64,000 nucleotides of DNA, taken from contig JASAND010027672.1 in the NCBI GenBank assembly GCA_030248195.1, positions 62,001 to 126,000 on the forward strand, given 5' to 3'. The notes beneath the pieces were generated by a model. The model was not told where the DNA came from and searched no databases. It saw nothing but the letters and a program-made list of their open reading frames with translations. Numbering within the stretch: position 1 is the stretch's first letter; every line of letters begins with the position of its first letter. Both the position numbers and the translations under genes were made by a program. This DNA is from Trissonchulus latispiculum. Its lineage: Eukaryota; Nematoda; Enoplea; Enoplida; Ironidae. Positions 43,645 through 54,940 of the stretch are shown here, one piece after another.

Positions 43645-45146
43645 AATTGGAATTTGGAAAACAGTTGTTTTATTGTATATAGTGTGTTTTGTTTTATTGT
43701 TTACTGCTGTGTTTGTTTTGATATTGTTTTTAAAATGGTAGTACACGGTTTATTGCAGTTTGTTGTTAGTTTGCAGTTAGTTACATTATGCATCGGTCAA
43801 AACAACGTAGGCACACTATGCTTACAAGCTACGTAAATTTAGCACATTTTATGCCGTTGCTATTTTGCACTTTACGCAGAAATTCATTTTTCACGTAAAA
43901 TCAGCGAATAAAGACATACTTAATGTTTGCTTTGTTTAAAAAGTCTAAACCTAGGGCCGTTTACATAACCATTTCATGTAGAACTAAAATTCTACGACAT
44001 GCATTGAAAGTTCTGTGCTAAATTACGATCAGTCCATAAAAATAGAAGTTATTCGCGAACTTTAAAAAACGAAGACAATAACTATTCTGAATCAACATTT
44101 TGCGCAGATTTAAGTAATTTTATTTTACTGGCATTACCTAGTTGTATTCCACACAAATGACTTGCATTCGCTGTTCATGGGTCACCTACCAATATTAGAA
44201 AAATGAAACACTGGCAATTAAATTTCTTGCAACCATTGAGAAATTTTTAGCCCAGTGCCTATATTCTAACTCTTGCGACTATGCACAATAAACTTTCAGA
44301 ATTCTCGTTAACCGCTGATTTGCACTTCATTGCTTCATATATTCTCACTCGAAGGATTCTAATTTCTTCAATTGAAATTGACCTAACCAAAATACTTAAG
44401 AGTTCATGTGATAAAAGGTAATCTGGAAATTAAATACGTAGTTAAAAGTACCTTCATCCCTATTTACCATTTCTCTGACTTCTCGACTACGCCTCAAATG
44501 ACTGTGTACTTTTGGTTGTTTCGTGTTATACTGTTTGTAGTTGCAATTATTATTCATAAACCATTAGAAAAACTTTAGTATGCTATTACTGAGTGTTCGA
44601 AAATGTTGTTAATACATAAATGAAAGAAACTTTTAATAGGATCAAGTTTGTCCTGCTATCGGCATAAAACTGAGGCAACAGAGGTGATTGCTAAAATTCA
44701 AAGTCGTACATATGTATATAGGTATTTGTATGGATATATCATATTAATTGACTTGGCCCGTATCTTTCTCCTACGTTAATTTAGCATACATAATATATAC
44801 AGGGGAAAGCTGCCAGCAATATATGTAGGAGTGTTAAGGCAGGTATTCTTTTACTACGGCAACCGTTTTCGCCTTTCTAATTCCTTATGACAATCAAAAT
44901 CAAACTAGCGTTTGCAATTCGAGGCGATATGAAACAAGTGTATACGCTCTCTTAACTACTTCCATTCACAAGTTACTTATCAACTCAGAGACTCCAGAAA
45001 ACAAAGAGGCAAATGTTACGGGTTTCAATTTTCGGAAGAAATAAGGCTGGTCAGAACTTAGTTTAGAAGGAGGATGGAGGCTTTAAACTTTTCTTAAAAT
45101 TCATAAAGAAGTTTCAGCTAACGTGAAAGTATTCAATTACTCGATA
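43645..45146. repeat. 3' flank of gene Y, copy b
   Basis: Collinear in pieces with 34611-36630 and 48725-50520 (markers CCTAGGGCCGTTTACATAA, CTCGTTAACCGCTGATTTGC). It breaks off at 45130-45146 where another dispersed repeat starts. No exon seen. Confidence 0.6.
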
Positions 45147-45149
45147 CAG

Positions 45150-45310
45150 TGCTGGTGCAAATGGTCAAAGCTGAAAGTTGTCCAATTGGGCTCATAATAA
45201 TTATCAATAAATTGCTCTCGTTGAGTAGCGAAAAAGTTGTTTTAGGGCCGAAGTACCAAAATGCACGCAATTTGATTTACAAAGCCTCAAATGCGTCAAA
45301 AATAACCCAA
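45150..45310. repeat. Short dispersed repeat (also at 51776-51915)
   Basis: TCAAAGCTGAAAGTTGTCCA to CCAAAATGCACGCAATTTG matches 51776-51915 with moderate divergence. No ORF is conserved. Confidence 0.65.
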
Positions 45311-45484
45311 ATTGGCCAAAAGCGGACTTTTGGCAATTTTCAAAAAATATGGTCAATATGGTATTCATATGAATGCTCTTGATGCGGAGAGCTCTAATTG
45401 GTGTTAGGAAAATAGGGTAACAGAAATGTTTCTTTCGAAAGTCATAAAGCCGTAATAAATGATTTTTAATAATAATAGTAATTT

Positions 45485-46000
45485 TTAATGTCTTCGACCC
45501 TTAGGATTTCGTAGGAGGAATTTCGTATCATCCGCGAATATCTTAGACTCACAGTAAGTCAGAGCATCCGGTAGATCATTTATGTACATTACAAACAGTA
45601 CAGGACCAAGCACACTCCCCTGAGGCACCCCGCTCAAGACCTCCCCGCAATCAGACATTACATTATTCACTTTAACATACTGGCAGCGCCCACTTAGAAA
45701 GGCCCCTATCCAATTTAACATACGCCCTCTAATTCCAAAAGAATCAATTTTGCTTAATAGTTTAGCATGAGAGATAGTATCAAAAGCTTTGCTAATATCC
45801 ATGTAGAGCACTTTAACACCTTTTTTGACGTTTTTGGCTTGTGTCCATAGGTTCAGGCACTCTAGGAGTTGGGTTTGTGTAGACCGATTAGACAGAAATC
45901 CGTGTTGGTGTTTCGAAATAAGGTTATTTTGGAGAAGATGATTAAGCAGATGCTTTTTATAAACCCCATACACGAATTGGAGCCCCGTCAAGTTTAACAT
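45485..46000 (-). pseudogene. Non-LTR retrotransposon (LINE) reverse-transcriptase fragment
   Basis: Minus-strand frame of about 165 meaningful residues. It covers RT blocks with QHGFLSNRS, the catalytic block A ([14 protein letters not shown]), block B ([20 protein letters not shown]) and block C (FADDT). Both Asp-bearing motifs are intact, but the endonuclease, the rest of RT and the 3' end are missing. The first residues come from the core of a CAAGAG-family element: the join falls near 45966. It stops after NPKGRRH. This resembles jockey/CR1-type LINEs. A dead fragment. Confidence 0.85.
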
Positions 46001-46420
46001 GTAAGTATACTAACATAGACCCCGACCCCCCGTTTGGATCCCGTACATGTATAGGGGCGGGGTGAGGGGTGAGTGGATACATGTACATGTATAGGGGCGG
46101 GTGAGATCAGTGGATAGCGCGCGTCGGATGTAGCGAGCTCATAATACATAGAGTATGCCAGCTGTCATACTCTTATGTATTATGTACTCTTGGTATTATT
46201 ATCTACGTTTGGTTTTGCCACTATTTGATACAATCTGAAAAGGCTTGAATGTGAATTGTTGATGGCAGTGCTAGTGCCAGCCAAGAATTGAGTAAGTTCA
46301 ACATGTTTCGAAAATGTCCCTTCAGTCCCCATTTAACTTTCACTCGCATTCAGATCTCAAAAGTTAAGAGAGCTGCGCGTTACAACAGTTTCCCAAGACA
46401 CCGTCGGAGAGTTACTTTTA
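45961..46420. repeat. Duplicate of the 13.0-13.5 kb CAAGAG element and flank
   Basis: Contains the element core, right terminus (to 46192) and downstream GTATTAT plus about 230 bp matching 13252-13490. Its left half is the inverted core, joined to the LINE fragment. At 46420 the match switches from the 13.49-kb sequence to P exon C. Confidence 0.75.
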
Positions 46421-46421
46421 G

Positions 46422-46655
46422 CAAGCCCCCTCATGTACTTTCTGGTTATCGGTAACTCATTGCAGTTTAGCAAATTTATTGTATCCGGTCGTCCACTGTC
46501 TACCGCAAAATGCAACCGATTTAGGGAATACTCATTTATACTTAGTTTTAATAAAATTAATTAGTTTAAGTTTATTAATCAACGTTGCTCTGCAAAATAC
46601 TAAAGAGTGGGTTAATCTGTACCAGGGGTGGATAGGGAGTCCAAAAGTGGTCTGA
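46422..46655 (+). pseudogene. Family P exon C, copy 3 (5-base deletion)
   Basis: Keeps the TTTTAG acceptor and MYFLVIGNSLQ start, but loses five bases after ATACTTAG and is therefore out of frame. Confidence 0.6.
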
Positions 46656-46847
46656 AATTTGTGAGTGAACGCTTCTAAAAGTTGTCCCCTCAAGTGAGTG
46701 AAATTAGGAGAAGCCCGAAGAGTGGGGAGTGGCTAATTTGGGGTAGGGGAGTGGTTAGTAGTTGGAGAGCCCAAAACTAAGAGGAGGGAAAATCGCATGG
46801 TCACTGTTGTGTTTTACGGCAAAAGTGATGACACTGGAACGTAGCAA

Positions 46848-47073
46848 ATGAGCGGCTGGCTCAGGAAAAATCCAGTCTATTAGATCGCGCTAGATGAAGC
46901 CCGAATAGAAGTGGCGGAGCTGAGTTGACAATTGTTGGATACCAGATACCTGTTGGAGGCCAGACAACCCCTATTGGAAGCCAGATGTAGGAGGCGAGAC
47001 CCCTGTTAGGCCAGACACCTGTTGGAGGCCAGACACCTGTTGGAGGACAGAAGGAACGCTACTGCTCAAACAG
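46848..47073 (+). pseudogene. Family P exon A, copy 4 (nonsense, minisatellite expanded)
   Basis: Shares the GAGTTGA stop with copy 3. The ACCTGTTGGAGGCCAGAC repeat is longest here. The upstream TTTTAG is changed to TTTTACG. Confidence 0.6.
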
Positions 47074-47902
47074 GTGAATAACGAAGGGGTCAGTTCACTT
47101 ACTAGTTTCTTATCAGGCTGCACTGCAGTACTTATGTTAAATACCAGTAATTTCATTCTGCAACTCTTGCTAACTGTATGCAAATAATGCAAATGTTGAC
47201 GCTAAGTTTATGCAAATTAGGTCTTGAAGAAATCTGTGTTTGTCTAGACATCCATTATGATTGCTAGTTAGTTCAGTGTTAGTGTAATTCTTGTGTGATT
47301 CGGTTGGGCCGTTAACCATTCATAATATATATACCTATTTGCTGTGCTTCATGTGAGAGTAGTGCGTGACGAATTTACATCTATTCGTTTGTTCAGTTCA
47401 GATTACGTTTATAAAAATCCAAGAGACAAACAGGAGAGGTTACAAGTAACACTAAAGTTTTGTTTTAAATTAAGAGGCATTGCTTTTGAGCCAAATTATT
47501 GTTTTTCCGTAATATGTTATTTTTATATACATTTTTTATATCAATTCTGTTTATTATCTGCTAAAACCTACATCGAAAATAAGTTTTACTAACGTTGACC
47601 ATTCGGGCCGGTTTCGGGCCCGAAGTCCGGGCCGTGCCTCGGGCCTGTTTCGCGAATTATCACATAACTATTCAATTTTTCTGTAACAATTTTAACCTAC
47701 TGCCACGCGCAGAAGAAGAAGCACTTGATCCACCACGCAGTCAGCTATTCTGAAAGATAAACCATTCTGTAAACGGTAAAATAATGGGCTAGACCGACGT
47801 GATGCCTGTTCGTATTCGTTGACTTTGTTTTTCTTTTAATTAAACTCTAATCCAACCAAAGCTCATTGTGATTTTGTTCTAATTTTATGTTTTGTGTTTC
47901 AG

Positions 47903-48722
47903 GAGGAGAACTGGGTGATTCATTGGCTGTCGCTTGGGAAGATGGAGGATGTTGATGAAGAGGCGGAGGAGGATGGCGTAAAGGCGGAGGAGGTTGATGA
48001 GGATGAATGCGAGGAGGCGCCAAGAAATGGTCGGCGGCGACATTTTTATGGGCTCGTACTTTACGGGCGTTACTCGGGCTACGTCCTCGTACTGCCGGTG
48101 TCCAACAGGCCGAGGTCCCACAGGCCGGTGTCCAACAGGCCGAGGTCCCACAGGCCGGTGTCGAACAGGCCGGTGTCCAACAGGCCGAGGTCCCACAGGC
48201 TGATGCCAAACAGGCCGATGTCCAACAGGCCGAGGTCCCACATGCTGATGTCCAACAGGGCGCTGTGGCGGGCAACGTCGACGTTGGCCAGGCCAATCCT
48301 GTCGGGCCTCTTCACTTTATCCATCTTCGTTTTGGCTTTACTTATGTAAATGTTTCTTCCACCGCGTGTCCGCTGTCTTTGTTCTACCCCACCGAACTAC
48401 GAATTCCGGGAACTCTGCTAACCTTTTGGTGTCAGAAGCAACTCATTTGCTATATAAAATTCAAGAAAATGGGATTGGACCCGGCAGCGACTAGGGTCCG
48501 TACTGCGCCGCGAAACGTTGGACCAGATGGCTTACGTCGCCTTTTACAGGCATTGCAGTACGGCTTTACAATGTAAGTACTAGATGGTGTGGAGAAAAAG
48601 GATTGAAAGAAGGGTTTCTGTTTATTTCATTTTTATCCGATTGGGTGGAAAAATAAATATGTTCCTGTTCTTTTGACTTTTGATTTTGACTTTTGACATA
48701 TTATCGAAAAGACTATCAAGAG
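47903..48722 (+). pseudogene. Family Y gene, copy c, with minisatellite insertion
   Basis: Exon 1 follows GTTTCAG and reads EENWVIHWLSLGKMEDV, the acidic tract and RRRHFYGL. There, an inserted segment of about 480 bp replaces the usual LRPKTELQ end. The insert contains ten 15-bp units and returns to the original sequence just before TTTACAAT|GTAAGTA at 48570. The acidic frame continues through the repeats (VSNRPRSHRP) to a TAA at 48347-48349. The next exon is fused and truncated: only ATATTATCGAAAAGACTAT remains near 48697. Non-functional as a Y gene. Confidence 0.6.
48106..48255. repeat. 15-bp coding minisatellite, ten units
   Basis: Units alternate CAGGCCGAGGTCCCA and CAGGCCGGTGTCCAA with variants. 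Because 15 is a multiple of three, frames stay open on both strands: plus frames give GVQQAEVPQA or VSNRPRSHRP, and the minus strand gives PVGHRPVGPR. Confidence 0.9.
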
Positions 48723-48724
48723 TG

Positions 48725-49528
48725 AAATTGGAATTTGGAGGACAGTTGCTTTATTATATATAGTTTGTTTTGTTTTATAGTTTACTGCTTTGTTTTGTTT
48801 TGATATTGTTGTTAAAGTGGTAGTAAACGGTTTATTGCAGTTTGTTGTTATTTTGAACTTTACGCAAAAATTCATTTTCCACGTAAAAACCAGCGCATAA
48901 AACACATTTGATGTTTACTATGTTTAAAAAGTCTAAACCTAGGGCCGTTTACATAAACTTTTTATGCAGAACTGGAATTCTCTCAGACTCTCGGAATTCT
49001 CAGAATAAACTCTCAGAATTCTCGTTAACCGCTGATTTGCACTTCATTGCTTCATATATTCTCACTCGAAGGTTTCTAATTTTTTCAATTGATTGACCTT
49101 GACTGTTCGACTTTACCAAAATACTTAAGAGTTCTTGTGATAAAAGGTAATCTGGAAAATAAATACGTAGTTAAAAGCACCTTCATCCCTAATGTTTACC
49201 ATTTCTCTAGCTTCTCGACTAAGCCTCAAATAACTGTGTAGTTTTGGTTGTTTCGTGTTATACTGTTTGTTCTTATTGTATTGTAATTATTATTCATAAA
49301 CCATTAGAAATACTTTAGTATGCTATTACTGCTTGTTCGAAAATGTTGTTAATACATACATGAAGGAAGCTTTTAGTACCACAGAGTTTGTTCTGTTATC
49401 GGCATAAAACTGATTCAACAGAGGTGACAGCTAAAATTCAGATTCTACATATGCATATAGGAATACGTGTGGCTAAATCACATTAACTGACTTGGCACGT
49501 ATCCTTCTGCTACGTTAATTTAGCATAC
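48725..49528. repeat. 3' flank of gene Y, copy c
   Basis: Collinear with 34611-35140 and 36168-36420 but without the Merlin-like insertion, so it provides the empty site. Confidence 0.7.
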
Positions 49529-49535
49529 ATAATAT

Positions 49536-50307
49536 GGTGTCCGCTCAAAACGTCTAAAGTCAAAACGTCTAACGTTCATAAACGTCTACCGACGAAACGT
49601 CTGACAACGAAACGTCTACTGACAAAACGTCTAATTTTTCTAAAATTGTGTAACACGTTCAAAACGTCTAAACTCTAAAAACATTTTTAAAAAAAGCAAA
49701 TCAATTTGAATTTTATTTTGAACTAAGTGTATTTTAAAATCACATTAAATTAAACTCTACGTCTAGCGTACTGTTTCATTTTAAATTTTTTTTAGTTTTT
49801 AAATATTTCTGAAAAGCCAAGGTGTACAAACTACTTGAAACATTTATAAAATTTATAATTTACATTACACTTTTGAATTCTAGAAATTTTAGGACTGATG
49901 CTAAGTAATCAGCAATCAGTAAAATCTGTTGCACCATCTTTACTGATTACAGTCAGCAATCAGTATTCAGTTAAAATAATCAGTGAATAGTCAATAACTA
50001 ATAGAATACTGAAGCAATGCAGAAAATAAGAAGTATATATGGGGCAATGCCAGAATTTCAAATTCAAGATTTTGCAAGACCGTGCCACCCATACCGAAAG
50101 CGGCCTATTGGAAAACTGACGCAGACCCATACCAAATAAGTATGTAAAAATAATCACCAAAAGTTTGGAAAGTTTAGACGCTTTGAACGTGTGACACAAG
50201 TTTAGAAAAATTAGACGTTTTGTCAGTAGACGTTTCGTCGGTAGACGTTATGAACGTTAGACGATATGAACGTTAGATGTTTTGACTTTAGACGTTTTGA
50301 TAGGGAA
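49536..50307. mobile_element. TIR element with AACGTCTA repeats
   Basis: Long inverted ends (about 49536-49680 and 50165-50307) are made of repeated AAACGTCTA, with GTCAAAACGTCTAACGTTC, GACGAAACGTCT and TTTTTCTAAA shared in inverse order. The target duplication ATAATAT is seen at 49529-49535 and 50308-50314. The empty site is at 36415-36421 in the sister unit. The core is AT-rich with inverted AATCAGTA-type motifs and no ORF of note. Family unknown. Confidence 0.85.
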
Positions 50308-51220
50308 ATAATATATATCGGGCAAAGCTGCCAACAATATAAGGAGGTGTCAAGGCAGGTAATCTTTTACTACGGCAACCGAAAAGTTTTCACCATTCTA
50401 ATTTCTTAGAACAATCAAATTAGCGTTTGCAATTCTAAGCGATATGAAACAAGTGTATATGCTCTCTTAACTGCTTCTATTCACAAGTTACTTATTAACG
50501 CTAAAGGAGTTTCAGATAACGTGAAAGTTAGCTTTAAGAATTTACCCCCAACAAACTTTTCAGAGCAACTGTATATTTCGCACATTTCGGACACAATTTA
50601 TGGCATGTTGTTATAGCTTAAGTAGTAACACCACTCCAACGTAAACGTTCTTGCTTAGTTGACTCTAATCTTGACGTTATAAAAGTCATCATTTGTCTGG
50701 GTCATATCGCGTTACAAATTTGAAGGCGACGTCTTCCTTGATATATTAACATGAATTTTACAACACGATTACCCATTGTCCAGTGAAAGAATATTCTATT
50801 TTCCGTAAACACTTTTCAACAACAGAAAAGTACGTTAAAAAATAAGTAAATCTATATTTCTACGTAAAATTGAATTTTGTTTAAGCGTAAACTCGAATGG
50901 CATATACAGATTTCTGCGTAAAGCTAAATTACATACCGTTAAATTTGTGAACTTTTTACGTTGTCACTGAAATTTTTCAGAAATTATTGAAATTATAGGT
51001 AACTCCGCTAAATTGCATAACCTAAAATTTGTGCAGTTTTTAAGTAGTCACTGAAATTTTTCAGAAATTACCTGTTTGTGTTTGTTTGCACTGTTTGAGA
51101 AATTTCAATTTTTTGGCAGCATGTTGGAGGTGAATAAACAAACATAAATCGGGTCTTGCCCAGACATGTGCAGGAGGGAAAATTTTTGGGGGGATTTTCC
51201 GTTTTTTGCCCAAAAAACCT
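50308..51220. repeat. Continuation of the X-Y spacer, copy c
   Basis: Matches 36415-37230, with an extra tandem piece at about 50990-51060 (TCACTGAAATTTTTCAGAAATTA twice). Confidence 0.65.
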
Positions 51221-51226
51221 GGGAAA

Positions 51227-51536
51227 ATGTGGATTCTGGCTAGGGTGAAGTATCGAGCTCGTGGAGCTCCTAAGGATTCATTAAAATCCAGGAAACTGGG
51301 TCTTCGACGAAAAGCGAAAGTTCTTGTTCTTGAAAATGGTACCTATTCAAGTTTATGTCTTTGTTAAACTTCTTCTGCATTTATTTGTTTATTCCTTAGT
51401 TTTCATTTGTCTTGTATATTTTTTGCACAGTTTCAGTGAGGATGAATCATGTTGTATGTTGCATGAACACAAGGTACATTCCATAATAAAGTCCAGAATT
51501 TTTAAGAAGTCGGCAGGTAGAACAGTGAGAAAATAA
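51227..51536 (+). CDS. Possible short basic two-exon gene
   Basis: ATG 51227 opens MWILARVKYRARGAPKDSLK and SRKLGLRRKAKVLVLEN to a donor G|GTACCT (51338). A second open stretch, FSEDESCCMLHEHKV to RTVRK, ends at 51536 after a TTGCACAG acceptor. The frame that keeps exon 2 open does not match the phase of exon 1. It occupies the position where other units have the gene X promoter. Low confidence. Confidence 0.2.
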
Positions 51537-51589
51537 AGAAGAGTAAGCCATTGCTGGAGTTCTGAATTTAATAGTTACTACTTAATTAT

Positions 51590-52126
51590 TTAAGTTAATG
51601 AATGAATTATTAATTATTTATTGTTAATTAATTAATTATTAATTAATTAGTATTAAATAATGAATTAATTATAATTACTATTATCGCTACTTCGATAGTT
51701 ATTCAACATATCCTCGTTAACACCCCATGTCCCCCCGTCTAATGACGAGATTAGCTAAAATTTTATAGTGCTGTTGCAAATGGTCAAAACTGAAAGTTGT
51801 CCAATTGGGTTCCATAACGATTATAAATAAATTGCTCTCGTTGAATTCCGAAAAAGTTGTTTTAGGGCCGAAGTACCAAAATGTTCCGCAACTTGAATTA
51901 TAAAGCCTCAAAAGGATAACCCAAAACGAACTCTTGGGAACTTTTCTGAAAGTACATGATTCGTATATATATACATAATTTTGGGTAAGCGGTGTAATGA
52001 CTATTGACTAAATGAAAAGTATACATAATGAATGACACCTTGTGTAGGGGGTCAACAGTTATCAGTTATCGTGCAGACCATGTCGCACGCCTAAAGCTTA
52101 GCGCTTGTCACACTTATGTACTCTTG
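51590..52126. repeat. AT-rich spacer, dispersed repeat and CAAGAG right end
   Basis: 51590-51700 is TTAATTAA-rich. 51776-51915 duplicates 45150-45310. 52045-52126 carries GGGGGTCAACAGTTATC, GTGCAGACCATGTCGCAC and the terminus TTATGTACTCTTG, a solo right end of the CAAGAG family. Confidence 0.6.
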
Positions 52127-52464
52127 GTGTTCTGTATTGTATTTTAAGTATATGCCATTACATTAAATTTTATGTTATATATATTTATACATACTGGCTT
52201 TTCCTAAGCTATTGTTTGCTGCTGAGCTACAGAATTAACTATTTTCAACCTATAATGTAAGCTTAAAATAGCTAAAAAATGCCTAAAAATCCTTTTCAAA
52301 ATTTACCTTCAAAACCCTATTTTTCAGGGCACTTTAGAGTTCTGGGAGGGGGAGGCCTGACTCCTGGGGGGAGCGATCCAAGTCTGGGGGAGGGAACGGA
52401 TTTCTGGGGGGGCCGCCCCCCCCCCTGTAGGTAAAAGCCAGTATATATACGGAACGAGGGCAAA

Positions 52465-52734
52465 ATGAACACTGGAAAGAAAGTGTGGAAGAAGCAATCT
52501 AAGTTTCTAAACGGACCTCTAAATTTACCGGATCTTTTACATATTACAGGTGGACCTAACAACAAGCGGCGCAAATACAGTGTGGAATCTATTCGAGAGA
52601 CTGTGTTTCATCTCTGCCGCAGAGATCCGGGTTATGAGAATCGTCAGGCTGCTGCAGTTTCAGTCAGATTAACTACCAGACCGTGGTTGCAGCTTGGCAA
52701 AAAGTGAAGAGGAGGCATAGTAGAATTGTTAGAG
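52465..52734 (+). pseudogene. Family X exon 1, copy c (most complete; single frameshift)
   Basis: MNTGKKVWKKQSKFLNGPLN, then NLPDLLHITGGPNNKRRKYS and VESIRETVFHLCRRDPGYEN. One C is missing near 52652 relative to copies a and b, so the frame ends in LQLGKK instead of NYQTVVAAW.KVKRRHSRIVR. The donor AGAG|GTATAAAC is retained. Highly basic, probably helical. The downstream intron is shared with copy a to about 53175, after which the copies diverge and exons 2-3 are absent. Confidence 0.6.
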
Positions 52735-53822
52735 GTATAAACACTGGTTCTACAGTGTACATGAAGTATTTCCATCCGTTAAGCTAAAAATTCCGAAAAT
52801 GTTTGAAAGCTTCAGAAAAACCAATTTTCAACACTTGGACGACCCCCAAAAAAGTGGGTTTAGGCTTGCCGAAAAGTGGGGGGAGGGCTCCGAAAAATGT
52901 AGGGGGATCTGAAAACTGGGGGAGGTCCCATCCACTTAAAGAAAATGCCAGTCGAGGTCAAATTTTCGAAACGTTTTTAAATTTATAATCTATTAATATG
53001 TATATACTTAGTAAGCTTAGCTTTAGTTAAAAGCTGTTTTAGCGTTTTTTACCTTTAGATACTATTGTATTTTTCGCTAATTCGGTATATTTTTACCAGG
53101 CTAGTCTGTTCCCCACGTTGCGAAGGCTCCCCCTTTTAAAACACCTAAAATGCCAGATTGTATTTATGTGTATTGAATGTATATGTCGTAGGTAAAAATG
53201 AAATTCAGAGAAATGTCATAATTTCTTAGCACTTGCCAGGTAAATGTGATATTTCAGTTGTCTCCAGAGAACCTTGATATGGACAAAGAATTTCACATTT
53301 CTCTGAAGACTGTTTAAAGAAACGTAATTATAAATTAGGACGTTACATTACAGTATAATGACCAATAATGACCTCTGACCCCTGACTTTGACTGCAAGGG
53401 TGTTTCAATTATACGAATTTGCAATAGTGTTTGAGTTCGCTATATAATTGTTGCACGTGCACAATGATCCCTGCAACACGTTGCTTTTTCAGCATATTCA
53501 ATAGCTCAATAGACAATAAACGCAGGGTTTAAGTCACAAATAAAAAAGTACAGGCAAACTCCAATGTTAAAGTAATTGCCGGTTTGAGTGAGTTTGAGTG
53601 TGTAGCCACTGTTGTGCAGATAGCATGTGATAGCATGTGCATGAGTTTGGGGGGGTCAGCTGTAATTGCTAACAGAGAGCCTGCTAGCTCCTGTCACATT
53701 GTTATGCTGCACATCTACTCTTGACCATATACTATTAATGTGTATGGTCGAGATACATATGTCGATATATACATCTGTAGCTTTACACCTTTAATTGTCA
53801 TCAAAAATTGCTATTATTTTAG

Positions 53823-54608
53823 GATAGTCACAAGCCATTTAGCTCTAAAGATGTGGCGATCCTGATCTCTCGCATGAAGAATAGGTACTGCCCGGCAGCT
53901 ACAGCAACGTCTCACTCACCTGGAAGTGTTTCTGGTGTGGACTCTGCTGCTGTCCCTGATCCTGCAGATGCTGCGGGTCCAGGAACTTCTTGTGGTGGAG
54001 CTGCTGTGAATGGGGATTTCAATATCTGTGATGAGATGGACTCTGAACCTTCCTCCTCTGTGATGGTAAATTGTAACTTAAATATTAGAACGAATCAATG
54101 TCTATTGATTTCTCTAGTCCATGCTTTCTGTACATATGAAATCGGGGTCTCACCAACCTTTCCGTTATTACTTCTTTTGAGATACTTTTGAGATGAGACA
54201 CCAGCAGGTGATATGGCAATATATGGTGATATATATGGTGATAATGTGATATGGTGATATATTATAGTTAAGAATAGTTCAGTTATAGTTATTCAGAAGA
54301 GTTATATAGTTCATTCAGCTAGTTAAGAGATTAAGCCGGTCCATTATGATGATGACAATATTTGCCATGATGACAATGTAGCAATTTCTGTTAGGGATCT
54401 AAGGTCGGGTGGTCTGGTTCCGGCTGCGTGATGCAGCATTTGAAGCTAGTAAAATTAATTCTTAAGTTAATTTAAATTAATTCTTACGTTTTAGGTCAAT
54501 CCGAGTTCTGCAGCTATGGCTGTGGAAATGACTCCACCTAATCCGGTCTCACCTTGCCATTCCTCTCCCCTTACCAGCCTTGCAGCTGACTTTGACTGCC
54601 CCGTTTAG
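53823..54608 (+). CDS. Gene Z: two phase-matched exons, Ser/Ala/Pro-rich
   Basis: Exon 1 (53823-54065, 81 codons) follows TTATTTTAG and encodes DSHKPFSSKDVAILISRMKN, RYCPAATATSHSPGS, an Ala/Asp/Pro-rich stretch and CDEMDSEPSSSVM, ending at ATG|GTAAAT. Exon 2 (54495-54608) follows TTTTAG and encodes VNPSSAAMAVEMTPP to AADFDCPV then TAG. The junction is phase 0 and both exons are open. It lies after X exon 1 copy c, but that exon ends in phase 1, so a direct link does not fit. Upstream exons unknown; protein unrecognised. Confidence 0.4.
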
Positions 54609-54653
54609 GCCAGTTCTGGTTGGCTTCCCCTTTCTGGCTGCATACCCGTTTTT

Positions 54654-54905
54654 TTGAAAAATATGCCAAGAGATTCAGTTAAACCTCCTCGTCGCATTAG
54701 ACCTGCCTCGACAGCTTTAAAACTGCTTGACTCCCTCCATTTCCACACTGCCCATAGAAAATTTCCCAGAGAAGATCTGCTTCTTTGCATGAGATGGAAT
54801 TGCAGCCGAGCCAGACCTCGCCCTCTTCTACTAATTTTATCCAATACTGATTCCACAGCTGTTGTGCTCCACAACTGGAACATTTTGAAATCCAAATTCA
54901 GTATT
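54654..54905 (+). pseudogene. Possible LINE ORF1-like fragment
   Basis: The open frame contains PRDSVKPPRRIRPAS, FPREDLLLCMRW and RPRPLLLILSNTDSTAVVLH followed by NWNILKSK. The RPRPLLL...S....V......LK arrangement resembles the C-terminal part of ORF1 proteins of some non-LTR elements. The opposite strand is also open over 54605-55066. It ends at a 15-bp hairpin. Confidence 0.3.
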
Positions 54906-54940
54906 GGATCAAAAGGTCGCTTGCTGCGACCTTTTGATCC
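54906..54940. repeat. Perfect 15-bp hairpin
   Basis: GGATCAAAAGGTCGC and GCGACCTTTTGATCC are separated by TTGCT. The exact symmetry in a coding-like stretch is unusual and suggests a terminator-like or transposition-related structure. Confidence 0.8.

Noticed and set aside
48079..48324. Minus-strand repeat proteins such as GLLDTGLWDL
   Set aside because: Antisense by-product of the 15-bp minisatellite.
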